Position numbers and translations under genes: made by a program
Source: Mesorhizobium sp. ORS 3359
Lineage (GTDB): Bacteria > Pseudomonadota > Alphaproteobacteria > Rhizobiales > Rhizobiaceae
Direction: 5' to 3'
Length of the DNA stretch: 64,000 nt
Assembly (NCBI GenBank): GCA_000824845.1
Contig: CCNC01000186.1
Location: 1 to 64,000 of the forward strand
Shown here: piece after piece, positions 17,425 to 25,941 of the stretch
Layout of the letters: each line of letters opens with the position of its first letter
Position numbering within the stretch: the first letter of the stretch is position 1
The notes under the pieces: model-generated
What the model was told of the DNA's origin: nothing
What the model saw: only the letters and a program-made list of their open reading frames with translations
Databases searched by the model: none

Positions 17425-18540
17425 CTAGCCGACACGCCGGTTGCGGCGCAGGTTCTCTATCAGATCGCAGGCCGCTTCCAGTCCGCCGGTAAGCGGGTTT
17501 GACGAGCCGTAGGCAAGGGCCGCCTGATGCCATTGCACGCGTACTGCTGTGTCGCCGGCTTTCCGGACCGCCTGTCGCCAGATTTCGGGATCGTCGTGAT
17601 TGGCCACGACCAGTCCCGCCCCGCTGGCTTCGACATATTTTGCATATCCGCAGGCCGCCGACGCAATGACCGGAAGGCCATTTGCGAGCGCCTCGAGGAT
17701 CACCGTGCCGGTATTTTCCAGGCGCGCCGGGTGCAGCATGAAATCGCTCGCGACCACAACCGCCGGGATGTCCTCCTGGACGCCCAGGAGGATGACCCGG
17801 TTCGACATGCCGCACTTGGCAATCAGGCTGCGAAGCCGGATTTCCTCTTCGCTGTCTTTGCGAAGACCGGCCACCAGCCAGTGGATGCCCGGGAACGGCT
17901 GCAGGGCCTTCACCGCCCGGTCGAGACCCTTCACTTTCATTCTGTTGGCAATGCTCAAGGCAATGACGGCCTGGCGGGGAAGCCCGAACCGATCGCGGAT
18001 TTCATTGCGGTCGCCGGCCAGCAACTCCGGCCGGCGACGTTTCGGATCGAGCGTCGGTCCGACAACATGGATCCGCGATTTCTCGGTTCGCCAGAAGTCG
18101 CGGTAAAGCGCTGCCTGGTGCTCGCTGAGCGCAATGACCTGCACGGCGCTACCGGGGGCAAAAATCATCGATTCGAGTTTTTGCTGGCGAATGAAGCGAG
18201 GCGAAAACGGCCGCCACCAGCCGAGCTTCGAGGCAAAATAGGGCGGGTCGCCGGCATAGTAGATGTCCAGGCCCGCCATCTTGTTGAAACCGACCACGCA
18301 GTCGAAATCCAGTCTGGCCGTCAGGAGCGTCTTTCCCAGCGCAAATTCGGTGCCCGGGTTGGAAAGAACCCGTGCCGGACGGACTTTTATCGTCGCAGAA
18401 CTCTCGACATGACCGACCTGCCGCGTCGTCAGGATCGTCACGTTATGGCCGCGCGCGACCAGTCGGTCGCTGATATTCAGACAATCCCTCTGCAAACCCC
18501 CGTTCATAAAGAGGGCAGAGATTGCACAGCAGATTCTCAT
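17425..18540 (-). CDS. waaG: GT4 glycosyltransferase, WaaG-like (LPS core)
   Basis: The protein (371 aa from ATG 18540) has a GT-B fold. Features remembered from E. coli WaaG, the LPS core glucosyltransferase I, are present in order: GGLQRD near the N-terminus, VVGFNKMAGLDIYYAGDPPY, and the donor-binding stretch FMLHPARLENTGTVILEALA followed by GLPVIASAACGYAKYVEASG. It should act at the cytosolic face of the inner membrane on lipid A-core. An upstream in-frame start at 18618 would add 26 residues without family character. It diverges from three plus-strand glycosyltransferase-type genes, suggesting a polysaccharide locus. The exact sugar added is not determined. Confidence 0.82.
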   Translation of the reverse strand: MRICCAISALFMNGGLQRDCLNISDRLVARGHNVTILTTRQVGHVESSATIKVRPARVLSNPGTEFALGKTLLTARLDFDCVVGFNKMAGLDIYYAGDPPYFASKLGWWRPFSPRFIRQQKLESMIFAPGSAVQVIALSEHQAALYRDFWRTEKSRIHVVGPTLDPKRRRPELLAGDRNEIRDRFGLPRQAVIALSIANRMKVKGLDRAVKALQPFPGIHWLVAGLRKDSEEEIRLRSLIAKCGMSNRVILLGVQEDIPAVVVASDFMLHPARLENTGTVILEALANGLPVIASAACGYAKYVEASGAGLVVANHDDPEIWRQAVRKAGDTAVRVQWHQAALAYGSSNPLTGGLEAACDLIENLRRNRRVG

Positions 18541-18763
18541 CACATGTTCCGGAGCGCCGCCCCCCAAGATCGACGGAGAGAGACTCCGGGTGCGCCCCAG
18601 ACTTCCCCATTCAAACAAACACGCCGGGCGCTCAAATGTTGGTCGTGTTGAAAAGACGCATATGCTGTATATAGCGGCTTATCAAGAGACTTGGATGCTG
18701 TAGCGTTGAAGGCTTTCCAAAAAAAATCAACCGGATCGCGATTATGAAGATTCCATGCATTAA

Positions 18764-19693
18764 TTGCGGCTGCCAAGCCGGCTTCGCCTGAAAGCTGCCA
18801 TACCCGTGCCAAAGGCCCTGCGTGAATACAACTGGCGGCAATGGCTGAGAATGCAGCCGCTGACACATGCCATCAAGACCGCCCGTTACCGGAAGATCGA
18901 CCGGAGGTTCCTGAGCCTGCCGGCCAAGGCGGGGGACATAGCGGGCATCTGCGATGTCGCCCGGGGTCGCGATGTGCTGCTCACCATCGCCTTCGGCGAT
19001 GCTCAATGCCTCGATCTGCAGGTGCGGCTGATCAGGGGACTTGTCCGTCACGACCTCCACATCGTGGCCGACAACAGCATCAGCGAAGCTGCTGCGGACG
19101 AGAACAGGCAGGTATGCTCCGCCCGAGGCATTCCCTATGTCAGGCTGCCGGCCAATCCATGGACCGTGAAAAACCCGAGCCGGTCCCATGGCGCGGCGCT
19201 CAACTGGATGTGGCGCAATATCCTGAAGCCGGCCGCCCCGGCCGCGTTCGGATTTCTTGACCAGGATCTCTTCCCGACGCAGCCATGCGACCCCTTCGCG
19301 CCTCTTCAAGATGTGGCGTTCCACGGCGATCTGCGCCGAGCGGGCGCGCGCTGGTATTTGTGGGCGGGCTATTGTTTCTTCCGCTTCGACGCCGTCGCCC
19401 GCAAGCCTCTCGATTTCGGGCTCGACTGGTTCGCCGGCCTCGACACCGGCGGGGCCAACTGGGAGGTGCTCTATCGGGATGTGGACCCGAACGCGCTGCC
19501 GCAACGGCCGACAACGGCATTCGCGGCCTTGCCTGGAGTTGAACTCAGGCAGGCCTATTGCGAATGGCGGGGAAGCTGGCTGCACGAAGTCGGCCTAGAC
19601 GGCGATCTCTCATTGAAGGCGAAAAAGCGCGAGGCCGTTCTACGCTTGCTGGAACCCACCCTTCAGGCCCAGTCCAGATCGGCACTACAATGA
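18764..19693 (+). CDS. Putative glycosyltransferase-like protein
   Basis: This frame of 309 aa has a GT-A-like layout: a beta strand with VLLTIAFGDAQCLDLQVRLI, then HDLHIVADNSIS, and an acidic motif in FGFLDQDLFPT (DxD-like, near residue 167). I do not recognise a named family. The start is unsettled: TTG at 18764 is the longest, and a GTG at 18806 (MPKALREYNW) is plausible; neither has a strong ribosome site. It is first of a plus-strand trio of sugar-transfer genes, so a role in surface polysaccharide assembly is inferred. Substrate unknown. Confidence 0.7.
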   Translation: MRLPSRLRLKAAIPVPKALREYNWRQWLRMQPLTHAIKTARYRKIDRRFLSLPAKAGDIAGICDVARGRDVLLTIAFGDAQCLDLQVRLIRGLVRHDLHIVADNSISEAAADENRQVCSARGIPYVRLPANPWTVKNPSRSHGAALNWMWRNILKPAAPAAFGFLDQDLFPTQPCDPFAPLQDVAFHGDLRRAGARWYLWAGYCFFRFDAVARKPLDFGLDWFAGLDTGGANWEVLYRDVDPNALPQRPTTAFAALPGVELRQAYCEWRGSWLHEVGLDGDLSLKAKKREAVLRLLEPTLQAQSRSALQ

Positions 19694-19820
19694 GACTGGC
19701 AGTCGACACGGTGATCGAACTTTGCGATGGAACCTTGAATCCAGACCGCAAACACCTCGTACTCAAACTGGCCGATTCAACGGTCATTCGGTCACGCCCG
19801 ATTATCGCAAGGACGTTCTG

Positions 19821-20786
19821 TTGCCGACAGTAAGTGTGATCATTCCGGTGAGAGACGGCGCGCCCTACATCGGCGAAGCCTTGCAGAGCATTCTGGACCA
19901 GGATCTGGCTGATATCGAAGTCATCGTCGTCGACGATGGCTCCTCGGACGACAGCGCCGCGATCGCGACATCGCTCGGCGAGGGCGATGGCCGCGTCAAG
20001 GTCGTCGCCAATCGCGGCAAAGGCATCGTCGACGCGCTCAATATGGGAATCGCGCTCGCCCGGGCCCCTCTTGTGGCGCGCATGGATGGCGACGACGTCT
20101 CGCTGCCCGACAGGTTGCGCCTGCAGGCGGCGCGCTTCGACGCGGATGCCGATCTGCAGCTGCTCGGCACGGCGGGATTGCAGATCGACCGGGACGGAAA
20201 ACCGCTGAGGCCAATAGAGGTTCCCATCGGCAGCGAGCCCTTGCGGTCTGCCCTTGCCCGATACAATCCCATGCTGCATCCGACAGTGATGTTCCGGACC
20301 GACGCCGTCCGGCGCGTGGGCGGCTACCGTCGCGCATTCACCTATGCGGAGGACTACGATCTGTGGCTGCGGCTTTCCGAGGCGGGAAAGCTGGCCAATA
20401 TGGATGCGCGGCTGGTCAAATTGCGCTCGCATCCAGGACAGGTGTCGCGCGTCAAGGAGGATCAGCAAAAGGCTGCCGCGGCGCTGGCCAGGCAGTCGGC
20501 GCTGTTGCGCCGCTCCCGCGCCGAGCCGTTCGACGCAAACGGCCAACCCGCAGAGGCCATCGGAACCTTTCTGGTATGGCGCGCTGCCACGGGGGCCGGT
20601 ATCTCGAGCCTGGAGAGACGCGACATCGAATTGCTGCTGCGAACGGCGGGCATACCGTTTGCCACGAGCTGCAAGCTGCTGCTCCTCGCGGCTGTCGGCG
20701 CCCCCTCGTTCAAGACGCTCGCGCTCGGGCCTCGACTGGCTTGGCGCAGGATGATTGCGCGCCCTGCCAAGATGCGGTCGAATTGA
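19821..20786 (+). CDS. Family 2 glycosyltransferase
   Basis: The product (321 aa from TTG 19821, with AAGGACG eight bases upstream) begins MPTVSVIIPVRDGAPYIGEA, the classic GT2 opening. The nucleotide-sugar motifs VIVVDDGSSDDS and the DxD-like ARMDGDDVS follow, then LHPTVMFRTDAVRRVGGYR and AEDYDLWLRL, the usual acceptor-side acidic motif. It lies in the cytosol or at the inner membrane and transfers an unknown sugar. The frame is open to 19722, but the extra residues are basic and unlike the family. The gene ends in ATTGATGCGG, where the stop overlaps a tiny ATG frame leading to the next gene. Confidence 0.88.
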   Translation: MPTVSVIIPVRDGAPYIGEALQSILDQDLADIEVIVVDDGSSDDSAAIATSLGEGDGRVKVVANRGKGIVDALNMGIALARAPLVARMDGDDVSLPDRLRLQAARFDADADLQLLGTAGLQIDRDGKPLRPIEVPIGSEPLRSALARYNPMLHPTVMFRTDAVRRVGGYRRAFTYAEDYDLWLRLSEAGKLANMDARLVKLRSHPGQVSRVKEDQQKAAAALARQSALLRRSRAEPFDANGQPAEAIGTFLVWRAATGAGISSLERRDIELLLRTAGIPFATSCKLLLLAAVGAPSFKTLALGPRLAWRRMIARPAKMRSN

Positions 20787-20799
20787 TGCGGCCCGGCTG

Positions 20800-22236
20800 A
20801 TGCGGCTTGTCGTCGATCTCACCAGCATGACGCGCTGGCTCGGCCCTCCGGTCGGCCTGGTCCGCGTGCAGCGGCATTACAGCGCGGCCGCGGCCGCGTT
20901 CACGGCCTCCGATGTGGCGTTCACGGTGTTCGATCCGGTCGACCGGGTCCTCAGGCAGCTTTCGCCGCGGATGGCGGCGGAAATCATTGCCGGCGACATC
21001 TCATGCGACATGAGTTTCCACCCGGACCCAGCGCGCATCAAGATGCGGTTTTACGATCGCTGGCCGAACTGGGCGCGGCAGTCGCTGATGGCTATCATGA
21101 AAGCGCGCCGGATCCTGATAACGGAGATCGGCGCGTTCGCCCGGCACAATCCCGGCAGCGGTTTTCTTCCTTTCCTCGAGCGGATCGAAAACCGCCTGAT
21201 GAAGGCGAATGAGCGGCGGCTGATCGCTCGCGAGGACGGTTCAAAGGTTCGGATCGTGCCGCTGCGGACGGTGGCCGGCAACAAATACGACCTCTTACCC
21301 GGCGACCATCTGCTCTTGATGAACAACGACTGGTCGCACACCGATATCCAACTCATTTCCCGCGAGTGCCGCTCGGCCGGCGCAAAGCTGGTCGTGCTGC
21401 TGAACGACATCATCCCGATCCAGTTTCCCGAATGGTACCAACCGCATGACGTCACGAGGTTCACGGTTTACGTGAATCTGGCGATCGGGCTGGCGGACCG
21501 CTTCATCCTGACGTCGAAGCGTGTCACCGCCGATATGGAGGAGCATGCCGCCGGCCTCGGCCTTCACCTGCCGGAATTGAAACTGGTCCCGCTCGGCTGC
21601 GACAGCGCGCGCAAATCGAAGGCGGACGGCTCCCTACCGGACGGACTTGAGGCAGGTCGCTACATCCTGTTCGTTTCCACCATCGAACCGCGCAAGAACC
21701 ATTCGTTGCTCATGGACGTCTGGCGGCGCCTCGTTCAGGACGGAACGGTCGCGCATAGCGGCATGAAGCTGGTTTTCGTCGGCCGCAGCGGCTGGATGGT
21801 CGATGGGGTCCTTGAGAAGCTTCACAGCCATCCCGACTACGGCCAGAGCCTTATCCATCTCGACAACGTCGATGACGGGACATTGTCCCTGCTCTACCAA
21901 GACAGCGCGTTCTGCGTGTACCCGTCGCTGTATGAGGGATATGGACTGCCGCCCGTCGAGGCGCTGGCCTACGGAAAGGCGCTGATCGCCTCGACAGGCG
22001 GAGCCATCCCCGAAGTGGTCGGTCCATTCGGAGTCTGCCTTGACCCACTCGATGTCGAAGGATGGGAAAAGGCCATGCGGGAATGGATCACCTCGCCAGA
22101 GGTTCGGACTTGCTATGAGGCGAAGGCAGGCGAATTCGTGGCGCGAAGCTGGGAGCTGGCTGGCCGGGAGACGCTGGAGGCCACCCTTGCGCCGTTCCCG
22201 GACGAGGTCGCGCCGGCGCGAGAACGAACGCCTTAG
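20800..22236 (+). CDS. GT4 glycosyltransferase
   Basis: From ATG at 20800 the protein has 478 aa. The C-terminal half carries the GT4 donor-binding elements: ILFVSTIEPRKNHSLLMDVW, then a YPSLYEGYGLPPVEALAYGK segment with the conserved Glu residues, and IASTGGAIPEVVG. The N-terminal half (SMTRWLGPPVGLVRVQRHY) resembles mannosyl/rhamnosyl transferases of polysaccharide clusters. Upstream, the preceding stop overlaps an ATG that encodes only MRPG and stops on the TGA overlapping this start, suggesting coupled translation. Last of the plus-strand trio; a surface polysaccharide role is inferred. Confidence 0.87.
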   Translation: MRLVVDLTSMTRWLGPPVGLVRVQRHYSAAAAAFTASDVAFTVFDPVDRVLRQLSPRMAAEIIAGDISCDMSFHPDPARIKMRFYDRWPNWARQSLMAIMKARRILITEIGAFARHNPGSGFLPFLERIENRLMKANERRLIAREDGSKVRIVPLRTVAGNKYDLLPGDHLLLMNNDWSHTDIQLISRECRSAGAKLVVLLNDIIPIQFPEWYQPHDVTRFTVYVNLAIGLADRFILTSKRVTADMEEHAAGLGLHLPELKLVPLGCDSARKSKADGSLPDGLEAGRYILFVSTIEPRKNHSLLMDVWRRLVQDGTVAHSGMKLVFVGRSGWMVDGVLEKLHSHPDYGQSLIHLDNVDDGTLSLLYQDSAFCVYPSLYEGYGLPPVEALAYGKALIASTGGAIPEVVGPFGVCLDPLDVEGWEKAMREWITSPEVRTCYEAKAGEFVARSWELAGRETLEATLAPFPDEVAPARERTP

Positions 22237-22355
22237 GCTCGGCCACGCCGGCCCTCCCGCAGGCTCCGCCCGCGTTGCTGGACGAACAATGCCATTCAGT
22301 CTAGCTTCCTTTCACCGCATGCGACCGGTGGTGAATTTTCGAGGGAGATGAAACC

Positions 22356-22910
22356 ATGACTTTGCCAAGCGACGCTCTCAGAGACGCAATCGGCCAGACG
22401 CGGGACAAATGGGGATGGTTCGTCGCGCTCGGCGTGCTGCTGCTGATCTTCGGCGGCATCGCCTTTGGCAATCTGTTCATCGCCACCGTCGCCTCGGTGT
22501 ATGTCGTCGGTTGGCTGATGCTGATGGCTGGCATCATCGAGATCATCCACGCCTTCGGGGTCAAGACCTGGGGACGTTTCTTCTACTGGCTGCTGAGCGG
22601 CCTGCTCTACGCCATCGCCGGCTTTTTCGCCTTCGACAACCCGCTGCTCGCCTCGGCGGTGCTGACGCTGCTGCTCGCCATCGCGCTCATCGCCTCCGGA
22701 CTTTTGCGGTCCTGGGTAGCCTTCAGTCACCGGCCGGAGCAAGGCTGGGGATGGCTGCTCGCTGCCGGCATCATCACCGTTCTGCTTGGCCTCATGATCG
22801 CCATGGGCTGGCCGGTCAACAGCCTTTGGGTGCTTGGCATCTTCCTGGCGATCGACTTGGTCTTCCAGGGCTGGAGCTTCATCGCCATCGGGCTGGCCCT
22901 GAAGCGGTAG
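22356..22910 (+). CDS. HdeD-family membrane protein
   Basis: The product (184 aa) has six hydrophobic helices, for example FVALGVLLLIFGGIAFGNLF and LTLLLAIALIASGLL, with the repeat pattern of HdeD, an inner-membrane protein linked to acid resistance in enteric bacteria. In rhizobia the role is unproven. ATG at 22356 follows GGGAGATGAAACC, a good ribosome site. It stands alone, 119 bases after the glycosyltransferase gene, with the displaced ribF-like tail just downstream. Confidence 0.87.
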   Translation: MTLPSDALRDAIGQTRDKWGWFVALGVLLLIFGGIAFGNLFIATVASVYVVGWLMLMAGIIEIIHAFGVKTWGRFFYWLLSGLLYAIAGFFAFDNPLLASAVLTLLLAIALIASGLLRSWVAFSHRPEQGWGWLLAAGIITVLLGLMIAMGWPVNSLWVLGIFLAIDLVFQGWSFIAIGLALKR

Positions 22911-22923
22911 AAGCAAGCGGCGA

Positions 22924-22976
22924 TCAGGATCAGATTTCGCTATCCAGTTGCGAGAGCGGGCGCTCGCCCGCCAGCG
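22924..22976 (-). pseudogene. Displaced ribF 3'-end remnant
   Basis: Read on the minus strand this segment encodes LAGERPLSQLDSEI and a stop, matching the last residues of the intact RibF (LAGVRPLSQLDAEIAF). Bases 22943-22976 match 23813-23846 with one difference, and weaker similarity extends to 22922. It lies 14 bases beyond the stop of the low-GC gene and 870 bases from the real ribF end. It is too short to be a gene and is best read as a leftover gene tail. Confidence 0.75.
22943..22976. repeat. 34-bp direct repeat, copy A
   Basis: Direct repeat of 23813-23846 with a single mismatch. Together the copies bracket an approximately 870-base segment with one gene. Confidence 0.85.
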
Positions 22977-22989
22977 CACTCGTCTTCGT

Positions 22990-23697
22990 TTACGACAACG
23001 GCTTTTGGTTCGAGTCGTCTCGCATCCCGCCGACATGATCCAGCAGGCGCGCCTTGTATGTGAATTCTCCAACGTGTCCGATCTCCTCGTCGACAAGGGC
23101 GCAAATCTCGCCGTTGCAGAGTTCGGTCCATCTGTTGCAGAAGGAGAGATCCTCGGACGTATAGCTGCTCTTCGTCGCGATCGGGTCGAAGAAGCCATAG
23201 TGCAGCGGCGCTGACCTGTCCGGCCTCCATTGACGAAGCTCTCCCGTGCCAACCATCTGCTCAAGAACTGTACGATGGACGAGCGTCAGCCCCATGCCCA
23301 CGCCAGCGACCTGGCAAATACCGTTCAGAACGTGAAGCCGCGTTTGGTTGCCGACATTGACGACGAAGTCCTCGAGCGAAGATGAAAGCGGCCGCCGCTT
23401 GGGATAGACGCAGCCGATGATGGGCCGATCCAGTTGCAGCATCCGAAATACCGTCTGCGGCCTGAATTCCATATCGCTGTCAACGAACAGCAGATGCGTG
23501 CGTTCAGGCTGCGACAGCGCAATCGAAGCCAAGTGATTTCGATTGGCCGCGATATCGGCGCTGTCACGATATCTGATTTCGAAGAGGACGCCGCGCGCCG
23601 CGAAATTCGAACACAAAGCAACCAGGCTGACGGCGCACTGGACCTTCATATTGCTGCCATAGCAGGCAATCGCGACGAGAATATTCGTCATGAGCAT
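22990..23697 (-). CDS. GT-A-like protein of unknown function on a low-GC insert
   Basis: The frame (235 aa; ATG 23697, or 23691 giving MTNILVAIACYG) resembles short GT-A glycosyltransferase-like proteins: NILVAIACYGSNMKVQCAVS at the N-terminus, an Asn/Arg element ADIAANRNHLA, the acidic motif HLLFVDSDMEF, and PIIGCVYPKRR. Composition is lower in GC than the neighbours: three 60-base lines inside give about 48-60%, while a line of ribF gives about 73%. It is flanked by copies of the ribF 3' end, so it was probably acquired. No partner genes are nearby. Function unknown; a sugar transferase is the best guess. Confidence 0.7.
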   Translation of the reverse strand: MLMTNILVAIACYGSNMKVQCAVSLVALCSNFAARGVLFEIRYRDSADIAANRNHLASIALSQPERTHLLFVDSDMEFRPQTVFRMLQLDRPIIGCVYPKRRPLSSSLEDFVVNVGNQTRLHVLNGICQVAGVGMGLTLVHRTVLEQMVGTGELRQWRPDRSAPLHYGFFDPIATKSSYTSEDLSFCNRWTELCNGEICALVDEEIGHVGEFTYKARLLDHVGGMRDDSNQKPLS

Positions 23698-23793
23698 CTC
23701 CCGGCCTTCGCAGTAGAGCAGAATCGAGAAGAAGCCACAATTCCTGGTTCGACGCTTACCGGATCTGCCCGGATCTGCCTCAAGACCGAGAGA

Positions 23794-24777
23794 TCAGAAC
23801 GCGATTTCAGCGTCCAGTTGCGAGAGCGGGCGCACGCCCGCCAGCAGCGCCCTCGCCTCTGCCTCATCCGTTTTCATCTGCGCCACCAGCGCGTCGAGGC
23901 CGTCGAATTTGAGCTCCGGGCGCAGGAAGCCGAAGAACGACACCTCACAGCTCTCGCCATAGAGATCGCCGGAAAAATCGAAGACGTAGGTCTCGAGCAG
24001 CGGCGCGCCATTGTCGTCGACGGTCGGGCGGCGGCCGAAGCTGGCGACGCCGTCATGAAGCGTGCCGTCGGCACGGCGGAAGCGGACGGCGTAGATCCCC
24101 TCCCTGAGGGCGGCTTCCGGCGAAAGCCGCATGTTGGCGGTCGGGAAACCGAGCGTGCGGCCAAGCTGCTGGCCGCCGATCACCTCGGCCTCGACGGTGA
24201 AACGGTAGCCGAGCAGGCCGGCGGCCTCCTCCACCTTGCCTTCGGCGAGCAGTCCGCGGATGCGGCTCGACGAGACCACTTCGGCGCCTTCATCGCGAAA
24301 GGCGTCGACGAGCGTCACACCGAAGCCATGCCGTTCTCCAGCCGCCATCAAGAAGGCCGGGCCGCCCTGGCGGTCCTTGCCGAAATGAAAGTCGAAGCCG
24401 GTAACGGCATGATGGATGCCGAGATTCTTCTCCAGCACATCGGTCACGAAAGCCTCGGCGGAGAGCGAGGCGAAATCGCGCGTGAAGGCCTGCTCGACCA
24501 AGGCGGCGAAGCCAAGTCCGGCGAGCAGCCGCGCCTTCATCGGCGGCGGCGTCAGCACGAAGAGCGGCACCTGTGGCCGGAACACCTTGCGCGGATGCGG
24601 CTCGAAGGTGAGCACCAAGGCGGGCACGCCATTGCGGCCGGCCTCAGCCAGCGCGCGCTCCAGGACGGCCTGATGGCCGCGATGGACGCCGTCGAAATTG
24701 CCGATCGCCACGACGCCGCCGCGCAAATGCGCAGGCAGCGGCGCGGCTGTGGAAAGGCGTTCGAAGGCTTGCGTCAT
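23794..24777 (-). CDS. ribF: Bifunctional riboflavin kinase / FAD synthetase
   Basis: The product, 327 aa, converts riboflavin to FMN and FMN to FAD in the cytosol. The N-terminal nucleotidyltransferase domain shows GNFDGVHRGHQAVL and GFDFHFGKDRQG, followed by SSSRIRGLLAEGKVEEA. The C-terminal kinase domain shows GRTLGFPTANMRL and ETYVFDFSGDLYG. Length is normal. The last codons (RPLSQLDAEIAF) are duplicated 870 bases downstream, so this 3' end may have been supplied or copied by an insertion event. The HAD phosphatase gene lies 32 bases upstream on the same strand. Confidence 0.96.
   Translation of the reverse strand: MTQAFERLSTAAPLPAHLRGGVVAIGNFDGVHRGHQAVLERALAEAGRNGVPALVLTFEPHPRKVFRPQVPLFVLTPPPMKARLLAGLGFAALVEQAFTRDFASLSAEAFVTDVLEKNLGIHHAVTGFDFHFGKDRQGGPAFLMAAGERHGFGVTLVDAFRDEGAEVVSSSRIRGLLAEGKVEEAAGLLGYRFTVEAEVIGGQQLGRTLGFPTANMRLSPEAALREGIYAVRFRRADGTLHDGVASFGRRPTVDDNGAPLLETYVFDFSGDLYGESCEVSFFGFLRPELKFDGLDALVAQMKTDEAEARALLAGVRPLSQLDAEIAF
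23813..23846. repeat. 34-bp direct repeat, copy B (within ribF)
   Basis: Covers the terminal codons of ribF and matches 22943-22976 with one difference. Confidence 0.85.
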
Positions 24778-24809
24778 GTCAAAGCGCCCGTCATGGCCAG
24801 ACTATCAAC

Positions 24810-25658
24810 CTATTGCAGGCGCGGAATGACGGCGACCGGCCGGTAGCCGTGCTTTTCGAGAAAGGCCGCCAGCCTTGCGGGATCGTCGCCATGCTCACGC
24901 GCGTGGATGCCGCCCGAGACATAGAGCACGTCAAAGCCGTTGTCGGCCGCGCCCTTGACATCGGTCATCATGCCGTCGCCGATGGCGAGAACCTCGCTTC
25001 GCTCGACGGCGCGGCCAAGCAATCCGGCGACCTCCTTCATGGCGACATGGTAGATCGGCGCGAAGGGCTTGCCGGCAATCAGCGTACGGCCGCCCAGTTG
25101 CGCGTAATCCCGCGCGAGCGCGCCGGCGCACCAGATGGTCCGCTCGCCGCGCTCCACCAGGATATCGGGATTGGCGCAAATGAAAGGCAGGTTGCGGGCG
25201 CGCAGCCGCTGCAGCAATTCGGCATAGTCGGCGGGCTTCTCGACCTCGTCGTCATAGAGACCGGTGCAGACGACACCCGAGGCCTCGAATTCCTCTACAA
25301 GATCGACATCAAGCCCGTCATAGAGCGTGAAATCGCGCTCCGGCCCGATATGGAAGATCCGCCTTGGGCCGTCGGCGATCAGGTCGCGCGTCACGTCGCC
25401 GGAAGTAACGACCCGGTCACAGGCGTCGGCGGGAACACCGATCACCTTCATCTGGGCAACGACGTCGGCGCTGCGGCGTGGCGAATTGGTGATCAGCACG
25501 ACAGGCACATTGGCCGCGCGTGCCCGGGCAAGCGCGGCGGCGGCGGCCGGAAAATGCCATTCGCCATTGTGAACGACGCCCCATACGTCGCACAGTATGG
25601 CCGCGTAGCGCCTCGCAAGGGCGTCGAGCGAGGTGATGATGTCAGGCGTATCCGCCAT
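24810..25658 (-). CDS. HAD class IIA phosphatase (NagD-like, TIGR01459 type)
   Basis: The product (282 aa) has the HAD motifs: motif I AILCDVWGVVHNG with the nucleophile Asp, motif II VVLITNSPRRS, and motif IV LAIGDGMMTDVKGAADNG. The C2-type cap lies between. Members hydrolyse small phosphate esters; this alphaproteobacterial subgroup has no firm substrate. It sits directly upstream of ribF on the same strand (32 bases), a pairing that would fit a role in flavin or nucleotide phosphate metabolism, but this is inference from context. Start ATG 25658. Confidence 0.9.
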   Translation of the reverse strand: MADTPDIITSLDALARRYAAILCDVWGVVHNGEWHFPAAAAALARARAANVPVVLITNSPRRSADVVAQMKVIGVPADACDRVVTSGDVTRDLIADGPRRIFHIGPERDFTLYDGLDVDLVEEFEASGVVCTGLYDDEVEKPADYAELLQRLRARNLPFICANPDILVERGERTIWCAGALARDYAQLGGRTLIAGKPFAPIYHVAMKEVAGLLGRAVERSEVLAIGDGMMTDVKGAADNGFDVLYVSGGIHAREHGDDPARLAAFLEKHGYRPVAVIPRLQ

Positions 25659-25872
25659 GCCGTGTCCCTGATTTGATTGCTGGCGGGCCGCAACAGATTG
25701 TCGGCCACGGACGGTCCCGCATAACCGAAGCGTTCGATCCTGTCACGAGCTTTCCCGATCAGCACAGGCCGGGACCTCGATCTCGTTGACGCCGGAAGCA
25801 CAGGGTTAATGCGCCGTCAAAAAGCCGGTGCGTTCTTGATGGTTTCGAGCAAGCTGAAATTTAAATCTTTAT

Positions 25873-25905
25873 GACCATGGTACGACAGCAACTGCGACCA
25901 TGGTC
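25873..25905. promoter_or_regulatory. Inverted repeat upstream of the TadG-like pair
   Basis: GACCATGGT (25873-25881) pairs with ACCATGGTC (25897-25905) around a 15-base spacer; each arm is itself nearly palindromic. It ends 36 bases before the ATG of the first TadG-like gene and could be an operator or a leader hairpin. Confidence 0.35.
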
Positions 25906-25941
25906 GTATCTCGGCATGGATCCTTGGCGGGGGTGAATACA

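Noticed and set aside
22943..23846. CRISPR or short tandem array
   Set aside because: There are only two copies, separated by a whole gene, and one lies inside ribF.
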